Shown: positions 42,751 through 53,300, counted from the first letter of the stretch. The stretch: 64,000 bases of DNA from Candidatus Peregrinibacteria bacterium GW2011_GWF2_38_29 (GCA_000992695.1 LBUS01000001.1:20999-84998), one strand, 5' to 3'. Notes: generated by a model not told the origin, from the letters alone. Numbers and translations are program-made.

Positions 42751-44115
42751 ATGCAAAAAACTGATAAAATAGCGATTCTCGGATATGGAACCGAAGGAGT
42801 TGCGCTCTATGAATACTTAAATGCGCACGGATTTAAAGATATTACGATTTGCGATCAGAAAGAAAGTCTGGAAGATGCGGAAGGCAAGGGCGGGAAGGTG
42901 CCGAAAGTTAAACTGCGCCTTGGGAAAAATTATTTGAAAAATTTGAGTGATTTTGATGTGATTTTTAGGAGCCCTGGAATAAAGTACCTGGATCCGGAAA
43001 TTCAAAAAGCAAAAAAATCCGGAATTGAAATTTCCAGTGCTACAAAATTATTTTTTGAAAAATGTCCGTGCAAAATTATTGGCGTGACGGGAACAAAAGG
43101 AAAGGGGACGACCGCAACGTTGATTACGAAAATTTTGGAAAATGCGGGAAATAGCGGCAAAAAAAATAGCATTTTTCTTGGTGGAAATATTGGAGTACCA
43201 GCAATTGAATTCCTTGATAAACTAAACAAAAACTCAATTGTGATTTTGGAATTATCTAGCTTTCAAATGCAAGATTTGGATATGAGTCCGCACATTTCGA
43301 TTGTTTTAAATACGACATCTGACCACATGGATTATCATAAAAATGTTGCGGAATATTTGAAGGCAAAAGAAGCGATCGTGAAATATCAAAAAAAGGATGA
43401 TTATGCGATTTTTAATAAAGATTATCCGTATAATAAAAGGTATGCGAAATTGACGAAAGCAAAGAAAATTTTTATTAGTGCGAAGGATGTGAAAAAGAAA
43501 TTTGGAGATATAAAAATTGCACTTCCCGGACCACATAATTTGGAAAATGTTGCGCCCGCAGCTAAAGTTTGCGAAATTTTGAAAGTGCCAAAAAACCGCA
43601 TGATAAAGACCTTAGAAACATGGCATGGGCTGGAACACCGCCTTGAATTCGTCGAAGAAATTAATGGTGTTAAATATTATAATGATTCGTTTTCAACAAA
43701 TCCGCCTTCAACTATTGCGGCGATTAAATCTTTTCCGGAAAATAATATGATTTTGATTGCCGGTGGAAGCGAAAAGTTTTCCGATTTTACGGAACTTGGA
43801 AAAGAAATTGTTGCACAAAAAAATCTGAAAGTTGTAATTTTAATCGGACAAATGGCGGATCGAATTGAAGAGGCAATTTTGAAAGCGGAGAAAAAATATG
43901 GCGAGAAAAAAAGTGGAAAAGGTTTCGAAAAATTCCCGCGAATTCTTTTACTTATCAGGCGAGATAATTTTGATGATGCTGTTTTTGAGGCTTATATAAG
44001 GGCTAAATCCGGATGGGTCGTTACAATGAGTCCTGCGGCGGCGAGCTTTGATATGTTTAAAAACTACAAAGAAAGAGGGAAGAAGTTTAAGGAAATCGTG
44101 AGGAGTTTTAGATAA
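42751..44115 (+). CDS. murD: UDP-N-acetylmuramoylalanine--D-glutamate ligase
   Basis: Adds D-glutamate to UDP-MurNAc-L-Ala in peptidoglycan precursor synthesis. The 454 residues show the Mur ligase layout: an N-terminal nucleotide-sugar domain (ILGYGTEGVALYEYL), a central ATPase with GVTGTKGKGTTATLITKI, then ELSSFQMQDL and NTTSDHMDYHKN. The C-terminal domain has YNDSFSTNPPSTIAAI and ILIAGGSEK. The start is 16 bp beyond the REPIN with no Shine-Dalgarno site. It is divergent from the RNase J gene. Confidence 0.95.
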   Translation: MQKTDKIAILGYGTEGVALYEYLNAHGFKDITICDQKESLEDAEGKGGKVPKVKLRLGKNYLKNLSDFDVIFRSPGIKYLDPEIQKAKKSGIEISSATKLFFEKCPCKIIGVTGTKGKGTTATLITKILENAGNSGKKNSIFLGGNIGVPAIEFLDKLNKNSIVILELSSFQMQDLDMSPHISIVLNTTSDHMDYHKNVAEYLKAKEAIVKYQKKDDYAIFNKDYPYNKRYAKLTKAKKIFISAKDVKKKFGDIKIALPGPHNLENVAPAAKVCEILKVPKNRMIKTLETWHGLEHRLEFVEEINGVKYYNDSFSTNPPSTIAAIKSFPENNMILIAGGSEKFSDFTELGKEIVAQKNLKVVILIGQMADRIEEAILKAEKKYGEKKSGKGFEKFPRILLLIRRDNFDDAVFEAYIRAKSGWVVTMSPAAASFDMFKNYKERGKKFKEIVRSFR

Positions 44116-44121
44116 CTTGCT

Positions 44122-44520
44122 TTATAACCCCGTCGCACACAAAGCAGTAAATTTGCTTTTGGCATCTTCATTTGAGAAATCTGTGGTTTTAAAACCATCG
44201 CAAATGACCGTCATGAGATTTTGCATTTTTCCGTCCATTAAAGCATTTGATCTGCCAAGTGCCGTTGCGAATTCAGCTCTATTTAAAGGGCTTCCCGGCT
44301 TGAATGTACCATTTGCATATCCACCTAAAATCCCTTCGGCTTTTAATGCATCTACATATGGAGCAAAGAAATCTGTTGTTTTCACGTCTTTGAATGGCGC
44401 AACTAATGGTGCCGGTAGTTGCACTAAAGCAGTCGAAGAAACCGGAGAACTGGCATAGCCTACGCTAATTCCAGTAAAAAGTAGAACAGAAATTGTTGCT
44501 AAAATGAGGATTTTTTTCAT
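44122..44520 (-). CDS. Secreted S-layer-homology (SLH) domain protein
   Basis: 132 residues with a signal peptide (about 1-25) and one SLH domain: PFKDVKTTDFFAPYVDALKAEG, then GGYANGTFKPGSPLNRAEF. SLH domains bind pyruvylated or other secondary cell-wall polymers; functional anchors normally have three, so this short protein may work as an oligomer. Its ATG overlaps the TGA of the O-antigen-ligase-like gene (ATGA), so the two are coupled. Confidence 0.85.
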   Translation of the reverse strand: MKKILILATISVLLFTGISVGYASSPVSSTALVQLPAPLVAPFKDVKTTDFFAPYVDALKAEGILGGYANGTFKPGSPLNRAEFATALGRSNALMDGKMQNLMTVICDGFKTTDFSNEDAKSKFTALCATGL

Positions 44521-45821
44521 TTTGTTTTGTTTAAATTATTGTTCTTATTATACACCTTGTTGGCCACGACATAACCTGCAAATAAATATAAAAGGATATT
44601 TCCTGAAATGGTTGCGAAATTCATGGCGTAATTGGCGTGAATGGCAATAATTGCGGTAATTGCGAAAAGAAGAATTTTTTCGTGAATAATATTTGAGCCG
44701 CGCATCTTCAAGTAATCGCGAACCGCATTCCAAAGCAAAACAATCCAAAATGCCATATATGCGATAAACCCCGCGAGGCCTTGTGTAACAAGAATATCAA
44801 GGAATTCATTATGCGTACGGTCGATATAAAAAACGTTATTTGATTTTAAATATTCCGGAAGATATGGCTCAATTTGACCGGCAATTATTTCCTGGCCTAT
44901 GCCAAGAATCGGATGCTTTGTGAAAAGCTCGAGACCCGCTTTTTGCAGATGAAGACGCGTCGTAACAGATCCTGTGTTGTCTTCCGTCATTGAAAATCTG
45001 TGAAAAATTTGCGTATTTTGATATTTCTGAAATGTGAAAATTCCGACTGAAATAAAAATTATTACGAGCACAATCGCAAGCATTTTATATTTTTTCTTTT
45101 TAATAACAACTAAAATAGATGCCATCAGTAAGCCAAAAATCAGTGCAACCCAAGCGCTTCTTGAACCGGTTAAAAATAGCGTTATAAGTGTTATTAGCAG
45201 GCCGAGTGCAATTAAAATGCGTGAAATCTTGGATTTAAAATTTGGCAATAAACCAAAGAAAGGAATAATTGCTATTAATAATAGTGCGAAATAATTTGGG
45301 TTTCCAAGCGTCCCATAAAGCCTGTTGTCGAAATTCGAAAGTGAGAAAATCCGAATATCGATAAAGTATGGAATAAACGATAAACACGCAGCCACAACAG
45401 AAATCTCGATCAGCCAATTAAAAAAATCCGTACGATCCGAATTTTCGAGTTTTGGAAAAATATAAACGGCGTTTAGAAAATAAATAATCGTAACAAGTTG
45501 AATTATTAATCCTTGAAAACGATAAGACGCGCCCGCCAAAGAAGTCACTCTATCAACTGAAAAAATGAATGCCAAAAGTTCGGCGATCACAATAAAGCCC
45601 AACAATTTTATTTCCAAAGGCATGTGCTTAATTGAAAAATGCATACCGCTATAAATCCAATGAATAAGCGTTAAAATGCTTAATAAAGTTGTTATTATAA
45701 TAAAGAATAATGCTTTAGGATATTCGAAGGGATCATAAGATATTTGCGGAACAACAAGGAGAGCTGCTGAAGCTGTTAATATGCCGAGTAGAGCTAATTG
45801 GCAGCGAATAATTGTTTTCAT
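44517..45821 (-). CDS. O-antigen ligase/polymerase (Wzy/WaaL-like) membrane protein
   Basis: 434 residues with about 11-12 hydrophobic segments. A large loop contains HPILGIGQEII and DRTHNEFLDILVTQG, the family's conserved loop motif. Such proteins polymerise or ligate lipid-linked oligosaccharides outside the membrane. It lies 12 bp downstream of the Wzx-like flippase gene and is coupled to the SLH gene, forming a surface-polysaccharide operon. It is a paralogue of the gene at 1-1176. It ends in TGA. Confidence 0.88.
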   Translation of the reverse strand: MKTIIRCQLALLGILTASAALLVVPQISYDPFEYPKALFFIIITTLLSILTLIHWIYSGMHFSIKHMPLEIKLLGFIVIAELLAFIFSVDRVTSLAGASYRFQGLIIQLVTIIYFLNAVYIFPKLENSDRTDFFNWLIEISVVAACLSFIPYFIDIRIFSLSNFDNRLYGTLGNPNYFALLLIAIIPFFGLLPNFKSKISRILIALGLLITLITLFLTGSRSAWVALIFGLLMASILVVIKKKKYKMLAIVLVIIFISVGIFTFQKYQNTQIFHRFSMTEDNTGSVTTRLHLQKAGLELFTKHPILGIGQEIIAGQIEPYLPEYLKSNNVFYIDRTHNEFLDILVTQGLAGFIAYMAFWIVLLWNAVRDYLKMRGSNIIHEKILLFAITAIIAIHANYAMNFATISGNILLYLFAGYVVANKVYNKNNNLNKTK

Positions 45822-45833
45822 CGTGATATATGG

Positions 45834-47342
45834 TTATTCGACCATTCCCGGCTGTTTGTCTGTCTTGCGAAGCATTTGAAGCATGTCTTTTGTGAGGGTT
45901 TTTGTTACTAAAAGTAGGCCGACATAAATGGCTCCGCCAAGCACAATTAATACGAATACGCTCCAGTTTTGTATAACGGAATAAAGGGGTGCGAATAAAA
46001 GCTTTATAATAATTCCCATTACTATCGCAGAAAGAGCGGCCTTGATTGTTGCCCAATATTTAAAGTGATAAGAAAGATATTTGTGTGAAAGATAAAAAAG
46101 TCCGCATGTCATAATAAACTCGCAAATAACGCTTGTTAATGCGGCTCCGCGGAATCCAAAACGTGGAACGGAATATAAATTTATAATGACGTTTGCAATA
46201 ACGGCGATGAGACTAACCCAAAATAATTTTGTTTGTTTGCCGACTGCGATGATAATAAATTGGAATAAAATATTTATAAAAGAGAAGAGAGAAGCAAATA
46301 AAAGAATGCGTAGTGCGGAATCGGAACCATAAAAACCATCACTAACACGACTCATGAATTCCGGCTTGCTGATGATGAAAATAAGCGGATAAGATAAAAC
46401 ATAACCACCTGCGACAAGTGGCCAACTTGCCATTGTTAAAAACTCAAAAGAATACTGAATAATTTTTTGATATTTATCGGAACCTTCTTTAATCGCACGT
46501 GTTAAAACCGGTAAAACCGCGTTCATAAAATATAAAGGTACGATTGAGATTGCTTCCAAAATGCGCATTGCGACGCCATAAAGACCAACTTCTTCATTGC
46601 CGCGAATAAAAGAAATGAATATGGAATTGATGCGAAAATAAACGGTATTGAGAACGAGTGCGATGCCGTATGGAACGGATGCAATTAACACATTTTTCCA
46701 AACATACCAATCAAATCTGTGGCGAATTTTTGCAAGCTTGGAAGCGTAATACCACGTGTAAACTACCATGACGAGGTTGCCGATATTGCCTGCAAAAATC
46801 AGGTGGATGAAACTTGTGCCGGATGGATTCTTATATGCGATAAATATGATGAAAAGCATGTAAACAACTGCGACAATTTTGCCGACAAACATTGTCCAAG
46901 ACGCATATTGCATTTTCAAATGAACCTGAAGAATGCTCGTGAGAGAGCCGTTAATTAACGATAACCAAACCGTGATTGCGGCGATTGTTACGCCCATTGG
47001 AACTAGACTGCCTTTGTATGCCGGAATCAGCCAAACGCTGATTATTGCCATGAGCATTGCGATGATTGAAAGGAAAGTGCGCATGGATAAAACATTGCCG
47101 ATGATTATTGGAGTTTGAGTTTCATCACGCGACATTTCGCGAACTGCAATTGTGAAAAGGCCAAGATCTGCGATGACGCCGAAGAAAGCCAAAAATTCGT
47201 ATATCATCGTATAATCGCCATAGCCTTTTGTGCCGAGATAAACTGTAAGTATTTTTATTGAAACAAGGCTCAGCAAAGCGATCCCGAGTTTGCCGAGGAT
47301 TTGAGAGACTACGTTCCAGAGAATTTTGCGCGCGGTGGACAT
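45834..47342 (-). CDS. Polysaccharide flippase, Wzx/MATE-like
   Basis: 502 residues, about 14 membrane helices, starting MSTARKILWNVVSQILGKLG as in Wzx-type flippases that move lipid-linked oligosaccharides across the membrane. The ATG at 47342 is chosen: the frame extends upstream to 47375, but those residues (PRLTSVP) are translated REP sequence. The REP core touches the ATG with no space for a Shine-Dalgarno site. First gene of the Wzx-Wzy-SLH cluster. Confidence 0.9.
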   Translation of the reverse strand: MSTARKILWNVVSQILGKLGIALLSLVSIKILTVYLGTKGYGDYTMIYEFLAFFGVIADLGLFTIAVREMSRDETQTPIIIGNVLSMRTFLSIIAMLMAIISVWLIPAYKGSLVPMGVTIAAITVWLSLINGSLTSILQVHLKMQYASWTMFVGKIVAVVYMLFIIFIAYKNPSGTSFIHLIFAGNIGNLVMVVYTWYYASKLAKIRHRFDWYVWKNVLIASVPYGIALVLNTVYFRINSIFISFIRGNEEVGLYGVAMRILEAISIVPLYFMNAVLPVLTRAIKEGSDKYQKIIQYSFEFLTMASWPLVAGGYVLSYPLIFIISKPEFMSRVSDGFYGSDSALRILLFASLFSFINILFQFIIIAVGKQTKLFWVSLIAVIANVIINLYSVPRFGFRGAALTSVICEFIMTCGLFYLSHKYLSYHFKYWATIKAALSAIVMGIIIKLLFAPLYSVIQNWSVFVLIVLGGAIYVGLLLVTKTLTKDMLQMLRKTDKQPGMVE

Positions 47343-47389
47343 GGGGACGGAGGTTAGACGTGGATAGTTTAGCAATAGAGGGACGGAGG
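47343..47389. repeat. REP direct pair (36-bp offset) at the RAYT 3' end
   Basis: GGGGACGGAGG at 47343-47353 and GGGACGGAGG at 47380-47389, same orientation. The first touches the Wzx start codon. The second lies inside the RAYT coding region and encodes part of its last residues (LVPPSL). Confidence 0.92.
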
Positions 47390-48016
47390 TACAAGTGAAC
47401 GCAATTTAAAGAAGATTCCTTCTTGCAATTTTTGGATGGTATTATCCGATATATTTTCCTGTGGATTCTGCGCCATATAGTTAATAAAATCCACATATCC
47501 TATTTTCCTATCGTCGGAATTGTCGCCAAAAGTTTTGTATAAAGGATCTATGTCAACAATGCCGTTATTTGATCCGTATGCGTAAACGCTGTAACTGCTC
47601 CATTTATAATGATGCGGATGCTTAACCAGTCCCGCTTTTACAGGGTTTAACTCTACATAACTCGCACATTTAAAATGATATTCTTCTGTCAAAATTATTA
47701 AACTTTTGAACCTGTCCTGCCAAAAGTGTCCGATTCCTCCGTATTTTCTCCTAAAATAAAGAGCATAAGAACAATTTACGCGCCTCATGAGTTTTGACAT
47801 CAGCCCTTCTTCTAGTGGCATGCCCATAATATGAACGTGATTATTCATCAAAACATAATGATAGATAAGAAATTTATATTGATCTTTATATTTTTTCAGA
47901 AGATGGAGATATCGAAAATGGTCCTGGTCGTCCATGAATATCGTCTGCTTGTTGTTGCCGCGCGAAATAATGTGATAAATGAAATTTGCAGGGGCTAATC
48001 TTGGTTTTCTTGGCAT
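47369..48016 (-). CDS. REP-associated tyrosine transposase (RAYT), Y1 HUH family
   Basis: 215 residues. The Y1_Tnp fold has IYHIISRGNNKQTIF near the start, the HUH pair as NNHVHIMG (H60, H62), GHFWQDRFKS, and the candidate catalytic Tyr in ASYVELNPVKAGLV (Y120). RAYTs are single-copy domesticated relatives of IS200/IS605 transposases that move or maintain REP/REPIN palindromes. Here REP sites flank the gene on both sides (47343-47389, which reaches into the 3' end, and 48083-48131), as seen for RAYTs elsewhere. The last residues are encoded by REP sequence. It is intact and is the likely mobiliser of the repeats found from 25.4 to 59.6 kb. Confidence 0.93.
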   Translation of the reverse strand: MPRKPRLAPANFIYHIISRGNNKQTIFMDDQDHFRYLHLLKKYKDQYKFLIYHYVLMNNHVHIMGMPLEEGLMSKLMRRVNCSYALYFRRKYGGIGHFWQDRFKSLIILTEEYHFKCASYVELNPVKAGLVKHPHHYKWSSYSVYAYGSNNGIVDIDPLYKTFGDNSDDRKIGYVDFINYMAQNPQENISDNTIQKLQEGIFFKLRSLVPPSLYC

Positions 48017-48040
48017 ATTTTTAGGTTATTTGTGAGGAAT

Positions 48041-48070
48041 GTAGCACATCGAGATTAAATTTCTTTAAAC
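48041..48070 (-). promoter_or_regulatory. Conserved upstream motif before the RAYT gene
   Basis: On the minus strand GTTTAAAGAAATTTAATCTC followed by GATGTGCTAC. Over 26 bases it differs at two positions from the block upstream of the tRNA-like element at 63547-63577. It lies 25-54 bp before the start codon. Confidence 0.45.
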
Positions 48071-48082
48071 TTTTCATGACAC

Positions 48083-48131
48083 GGGGACGGAGGTTGGGAG
48101 GGTATAATTCTATCGATATACCTCCGTCCCC
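48083..48131. repeat. REPIN-like inverted pair between RAYT and prfB
   Basis: GGGGACGGAGG...CCTCCGTCCCC, 49 bp. The right flank GTGTTAAAAT contains TAAAAT ending 7 bp before the prfB GTG. Confidence 0.93.
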
Positions 48132-48147
48132 GTGTTAAAATCAGGAC

Positions 48148-49236
48148 GTGCATGAAATAAAACTAAAATTAGATGAATTAACGAGGCAAATCCGCAAAGC
48201 GGGTGCCGCAATTGATATGACCGGCTTAAAGCACCGTTTGATCGAACTTGAGACCCTTATGCAAGAAGAGGGCTTTTGGAACGACGGCGATCGCGCGAGG
48301 CAGATTTCCGAAGAAGCGAGCGGCGTAAGGCGCGAGATTGAAGATTGGGGAGGTGCGATTGACGATTGTCATACGCTTGAAAAAATGTTTGCAGACGTTG
48401 ATATTGAAAACGATCCAAAAAGCGCTGACGAATTCAAGGAGATGGTGGAAGCTCTCGAGAAAAAGTGGTATGCGCTTGAAATAAAGACTTTTTTAAATGG
48501 TAAATATGACAAGAGCAACGTAATTTTGGCCGTGCACGCAGGAACCGGCGGAAAAGACGCTCAAGATTTTGCATCAATTTTGCTTCGAATGTATATGCGA
48601 TATGCGGAAAACAATGGGTGGAAAACTGAAATGATGGACGAGTCTTTAGGCGAAGAAGTCGGTTTAAAAAGTGCAACGATTAGCATATCCGGAGAATTTG
48701 CTTATGGATATTTAAAGGGTGAAAATGGTGTTCACAGACTTGTAAGGCACAGCCCTTTCAACGCAAAAAATACGCGAGAAACTTCATTTGCTTTGATTGA
48801 GGTTTTGCCTGAAGTTCCTGAACCGGATTCAAGTGAAATCAGAAAGGACGATATCGAGTTTGAGGCTTTTAGAAGCGGTGGGAAAGGTGGCCAAAATGTA
48901 AACAAGGTTTCTACGGCGGTTCGTATAAAACATGTTCCAACAGGACTTGTTGTGAAATGTGAAAGTGAAAGAAGCCAATTGCAAAACAAAGAACGTGCGA
49001 TGAAAATGTTGCATGCAAAATTGGTTGATATGAAAGAGCGAGAACAAGCCGAGCATTTATATGATTTGAAAGGTGGAAAAACGGAAATGAGTTGGGGAAA
49101 TCAAATACGTTCATACGTTTTGCATCCATATAAAATGGTAAAAGATCACAGAACCGAATATGAAGAAAACAGCCCGGAAGCCGTATTTGATGGGCAAATC
49201 GAAGGGTTTATAGAGGCGGAATTAAAGAAAAAATAA
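48148..49236 (+). CDS. prfB: Peptide chain release factor 2
   Basis: Recognises UAA/UGA stop codons. The 362 residues contain the RF2-type SPF tripeptide (HRLVRHSPFNAKNTRE) and the GGQ loop (SGGKGGQNVNK). The start is GTG, with no programmed-frameshift site visible, so the usual autoregulatory frameshift seems absent. The presence of RF2 argues for standard UGA decoding. A TAAAAT box supplied by the REPIN flank ends 7 bp before the start, so the mRNA may be leaderless. The stop is 3 bp from the next REPIN. Confidence 0.95.
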   Translation: MHEIKLKLDELTRQIRKAGAAIDMTGLKHRLIELETLMQEEGFWNDGDRARQISEEASGVRREIEDWGGAIDDCHTLEKMFADVDIENDPKSADEFKEMVEALEKKWYALEIKTFLNGKYDKSNVILAVHAGTGGKDAQDFASILLRMYMRYAENNGWKTEMMDESLGEEVGLKSATISISGEFAYGYLKGENGVHRLVRHSPFNAKNTRETSFALIEVLPEVPEPDSSEIRKDDIEFEAFRSGGKGGQNVNKVSTAVRIKHVPTGLVVKCESERSQLQNKERAMKMLHAKLVDMKEREQAEHLYDLKGGKTEMSWGNQIRSYVLHPYKMVKDHRTEYEENSPEAVFDGQIEGFIEAELKKK

Positions 49237-49239
49237 CAG

Positions 49240-49288
49240 GGGGACGGAGGTTGGAGGCGCTAAAATTACTACCTATACCTCCGTCCCC
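49240..49288. repeat. REPIN-like inverted pair filling the prfB-def gap
   Basis: 49 bp, beginning 3 bp after the prfB stop and ending 8 bp before the def ATG. It makes up nearly the whole intergenic region. Confidence 0.93.
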
Positions 49289-49296
49289 AAGCTAAA

Positions 49297-49773
49297 ATGG
49301 CAAAACTAAAAATATTAACAGGCACAGACAATAAAATTTTGCGGACAAAATCCGTGGAAATAAAACCTGCTACAAAACTTACAAAATTGATTAAAGACAT
49401 GAAGGATACGCTTGATGAAAAAGACCTTGGACTTGCCGCTCCGCAAGTTGGTGAAAATGTGCGAATGTGCTTGATACGACTAAACCCATCAACCAAAAGT
49501 GAAACTTTGGTTTTTATGATAAATCCAAAAATCACCGAAATGGGCAGGGAAAAAGAAATCGGCGAAGAAGGCTGCTTAAGCCTCCCGGGCATTTGGGTGA
49601 ACGTTGAGCGCGCAAAAAATATAACTGTAAAATTTCTAGATACAAAAGGTAAAGAGCAGATTTTGATGCTTGAAAGGCTGAACGCCAGAATAATTCAGCA
49701 CGAAGTTGATCATTTGGACGGAATTTTAATGGTTGATAGAGAAGTTTTTGATACGAAAGCTGCGCTGAGTTAG
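49297..49773 (+). CDS. def: Peptide deformylase
   Basis: Removes the formyl group from nascent protein N-termini. The 158 residues carry motif 1 GLAAPQVG, motif 2 EEGCLSLPGI (metal Cys) and motif 3 QHEVDHLDGIL (metal His pair and catalytic Glu). Length and motifs are normal. The stop codon TAG is directly followed by the next REPIN. Confidence 0.96.
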   Translation: MAKLKILTGTDNKILRTKSVEIKPATKLTKLIKDMKDTLDEKDLGLAAPQVGENVRMCLIRLNPSTKSETLVFMINPKITEMGREKEIGEEGCLSLPGIWVNVERAKNITVKFLDTKGKEQILMLERLNARIIQHEVDHLDGILMVDREVFDTKAALS

Positions 49774-49822
49774 GGGGACGGAGGTTGGGAAGGCACAACT
49801 TCGTCATAATACCTCCGTCCCC
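49774..49822. repeat. REPIN-like inverted pair directly after the def stop
   Basis: 49 bp; GGGGACGGAGG begins at the base after the TAG stop. The next promoter begins 8 bp after the other arm. Confidence 0.93.
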
Positions 49823-49829
49823 ATTTTAC

Positions 49830-49858
49830 TTGCGTAGAATTATTTTTCATGCTATAAT
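49830..49858 (+). promoter_or_regulatory. Sigma70-type promoter of the 49893 gene
   Basis: TTGCGT, a 17-bp spacer, then TATAAT, 34 bp upstream of the ATG. Good match. Confidence 0.6.
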
Positions 49859-49892
49859 AATTGGATATATTCGAAAATAAACATAAAAACTT

Positions 49893-50249
49893 ATGGCTCA
49901 AGCCGGTCAAAACATGCAGTTTTCTAAAGAAAATTTAATCGCTTTGATTAATGAATCCGAGGCATTAAAAATGCTTCCGGGCGTGCTAAAAGACAAGCTT
50001 ATGACATCGGTTTTGGCGCAAGGAGAAGCCAAACAAGTCAAAGTGTTCAATACGCTTGCGGAAGAACAAAGGAAGTTTGCGGAAGCCGAACAAGAGTATA
50101 TGGAAAAAAGTGCAAAAGCGTACCAAGATTATTTGAGCGAACTTAAGCAGGCGTCGAATAGCATTGTTAGAAATTTGAATAAAAAAGTGGAAGAGATCGC
50201 GACGAAAAAAGATGATCAGAAGGCGGAAGATCTGTTGAAGGATATGTAG
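49893..50249 (+). CDS. Small helical coiled-coil protein
   Basis: 118 residues, not recognised. Nearly all helical and charged, with a heptad-like region from about 40 to 115 (EEQRKFAEAEQEYMEKSAKAYQ-type sequence) and no signal peptide. It precedes the two giant proteins in the same direction and may be part of their operon. Confidence 0.65.
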   Translation: MAQAGQNMQFSKENLIALINESEALKMLPGVLKDKLMTSVLAQGEAKQVKVFNTLAEEQRKFAEAEQEYMEKSAKAYQDYLSELKQASNSIVRNLNKKVEEIATKKDDQKAEDLLKDM

Positions 50250-50352
50250 AAATTGTGCGGAAAAAATGAAATAAATAAATGATTTTCGCAAAAAAATTAA
50301 GCACGAAAAATAAAATTTTAATATAAAAAATAAAAGTTAAAAACAAAAAAAT

Positions 50353-53300
50353 ATGAGTGCAAAAATTCTTTTCAATCAAATAGAAACAAGACTGTTTAAG
50401 GCGGGGAGAGGTGTTTATATGGCGCCGGAAGCTGGCGGAGGAGAAAAAGCCACGACTGAAAATCCGGAAGCAAAAAATGAAAAACCGGTAGAGGCTTTTG
50501 CGAAACTCGTTGGCAGTGATTCATTTTCTCCAAAAAGCATTAGTGAAAATTATAAATTAGTTAAACAACAGCTTGACTCTCAATATGCTCAGAAAATTGC
50601 AACTATTAAAGGAGAAGAGCTCCCTGCCGTGAAGGCTCAATATGAAAAAGATTGTAAATCCTTGGCTGATGTCAAAGAAAAGTATACGGATTTCTGGTTA
50701 AATATGAATAAGGGGGATTTTGATGATGCGAATGAAACAATATCTCAATTAAAAGACGTTGTAGGTAACGACCTGGCTAATCAAGCTTCTGCGCACTTAG
50801 AAGCTTTAAAAACTGTTAAAAAGGTTGCTGAACAAGCAACTGACAGAGATAACGGCATTGGAGACTTTGAAGGATTTGACAATGCCTCTTTGGGTAAAAG
50901 AGCATGGGTCTCAATAGAAGTAGCTTTATCTGCAAGCGGATTAGACCAAGCAACTATTGATAATTTTAATAAAAAAGCACAAAAAACACGCTATAAAAGT
51001 GAATTGGAAAATGGGAAAAATGAATGGGGCAATTATCAATTACTCGATGAGGACTTGCCAAAATTAAATCTCGAAGTTGATTCTAAGGGCTCGATCAATA
51101 TTGATAAATCCGGAGAGAGATTTGCTAATGAAATAAAGGCCCTTATGCCTGACGAAAGTGAATATATTGAATCTGAGGATGCTAAAATTAATAACGAAGT
51201 CGTTAAATATTACGTTGGAACTTTAGCGGCTACAGCTGAAGTTCAATTTGGACTGGATAGCGCTGATTCCAAAAATTACACTGAATATTTACGTTCTCAG
51301 CTTGTTGCTCAAAAAGATAATCTAAAAGCCGCTTTGACAGAATACGGCATACAGTCCACGAACTCAAATCGAAGAGACGAAGTTTTAGCAATTTTAGTTA
51401 ACTCATTTAAAGGGCCATATGAATGGAAAACCGGATCTAAAAGAGTTGACAGTACTGCTGAGGCTAAAGCAGAACAAAGCTCGTCAAATTATGTAGGCGG
51501 TTATGCAACGGCAAAAAATGGAGATAATTTTTCCGATCCATGGAAGAATGAAACCCTAGAGGCTGGCAAAAAAGAAGAAGCAAGATTAAAAGACAAGCTC
51601 AAGGGAAGTCCAGATAAATGGGTTGCTAACGATGTCGGCACTATGGGTGCACAATCTGCAGAAATTGGGCTTTTTGGAGACTCCATCTATGGAAAAAACA
51701 CTACTGTTTTGACGTCCAATCCTCCGAAATACGAGTATGATTACAAAAAATTTAATCCTAATACTAATACTTGGGAAAAGTGTGATGATCCGGCTAAAAA
51801 AGAATCCGGAGCTACTGACCAAAAACCTGGAACTCCAGCGGAACCAAAATCAACAGAAACGAAATCGGCAGAAGAAAAAATACCTGATGAGCTTAAAAAA
51901 GCTATGCTTGATGGAATTCCCGAAGATTGGTCATCCGTTGATTTTTCCGGTAAAAATTACCCAAAAGGGTTTACGGAAGATAATGCAAAATATGGATATA
52001 AAAAAGTTGGTGAACAAATCCAACGTACTTCTGACATGGGAGCAACTTATGAAATTTATGATTTTGACCAAGATAAATTCGTAAAACCGGGCTCTGAAAA
52101 AGCATCTGCTGCTCCAACAGATGCCCCTGCTGAACCTGGAAATGTTGATGGCGCAACGGTAACCGGCGGTAGTGCTGGCGGAAATGTTGAGGGTGGCGCG
52201 AGCGGCGGAAGCGAATTTGAAGGTTCAAGCGAGAAAGGTAGAGAAGAAATTCGCGAAGAATTAAAAGAAGCGGCAAAAGATAAAGATTTTGATAAAAATA
52301 AAAATAAATTCTATGAATATGATGCGGAAACCGGCGTTATAACATTTGTTGGAGGCAAAGGCGGCAAAAATGAAATTGCTCTTAGATTGCGTGATGTATG
52401 CGATTTAATTTGTCCAGGTGCAAAGAAAAATGGATGCGAAGTTACACATAATGGCGTAATGGTTATTGCAATTTGGAATGTGGAAAAAGAAAATTTCTAT
52501 GATGAAAAAACCCCTGAAAAGCGTGTGAAGATTTTCGATGGAGATGCTATAAAAGAAAGAAAAGTAGAAGAAGAAAAGAAGCCGGAAGAAAGAAAAGATG
52601 AATTACCACGCGATGCAAAAGGTGAAGAGCGTCCAGCTGTTAAGGCTCCTGAATCAAAAGAGCTCACAAATGAAGAAATCATTCAGCAAGCCGCCACGAA
52701 GGCTACGGAAGAATGGCTTGAAATGAAAATTCAAGGAGAGGTAAAAAATGAAGATTCTGACGCGGAACATTTATTCGTCGGAGTCGCCGCTGATGCCGGA
52801 GAAGAAAACAGCAATACCTCAAATGAACTCATTGATTACACACAGGAAAAAATAGAAAAGGCCCTTGAAGGCGCTAAAAAAGTTCAAGTTGCTGATGAAG
52901 AATTCTCAAAAGAAAAAACACGAGACGGCTTAAGAAAAGTTAAAGGAATAACTTTACATGGTGTCGAATATCCTGATTTTACACTTTTAAATGAAAGTAA
53001 AGTTAAAGAAGTCACATTGAGGCACATGAATCTTTTGACCGAGAAGAGAGAAACAGCTTTATCTGCATTAAAGAATGTTTCTGAAAAATTTGAAGAACAT
53101 ACAACCGGCGAAAAATTTAAAGAATATTTCAAAAATGAAACCGGAAGCACGAGTGAACTTGAGACTAGTGTGAAGGCAAGAGTTGAAAAAGAAATTGGTG
53201 AGATTTCTTCGCAAATTGATGCGATTTCTAAAAACTGGCTTAGACCGGATACTACAAATAATATTATCAGATCTTATGAAAATGCAGATGAATATGTCGC

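Noticed and set aside
47343..47375. Longer N-terminus for the Wzx flippase
   Set aside because: The extra residues are translated REP sequence, and the ATG at 47342 gives the normal family start. The same reasoning rejects 25397 for member A.
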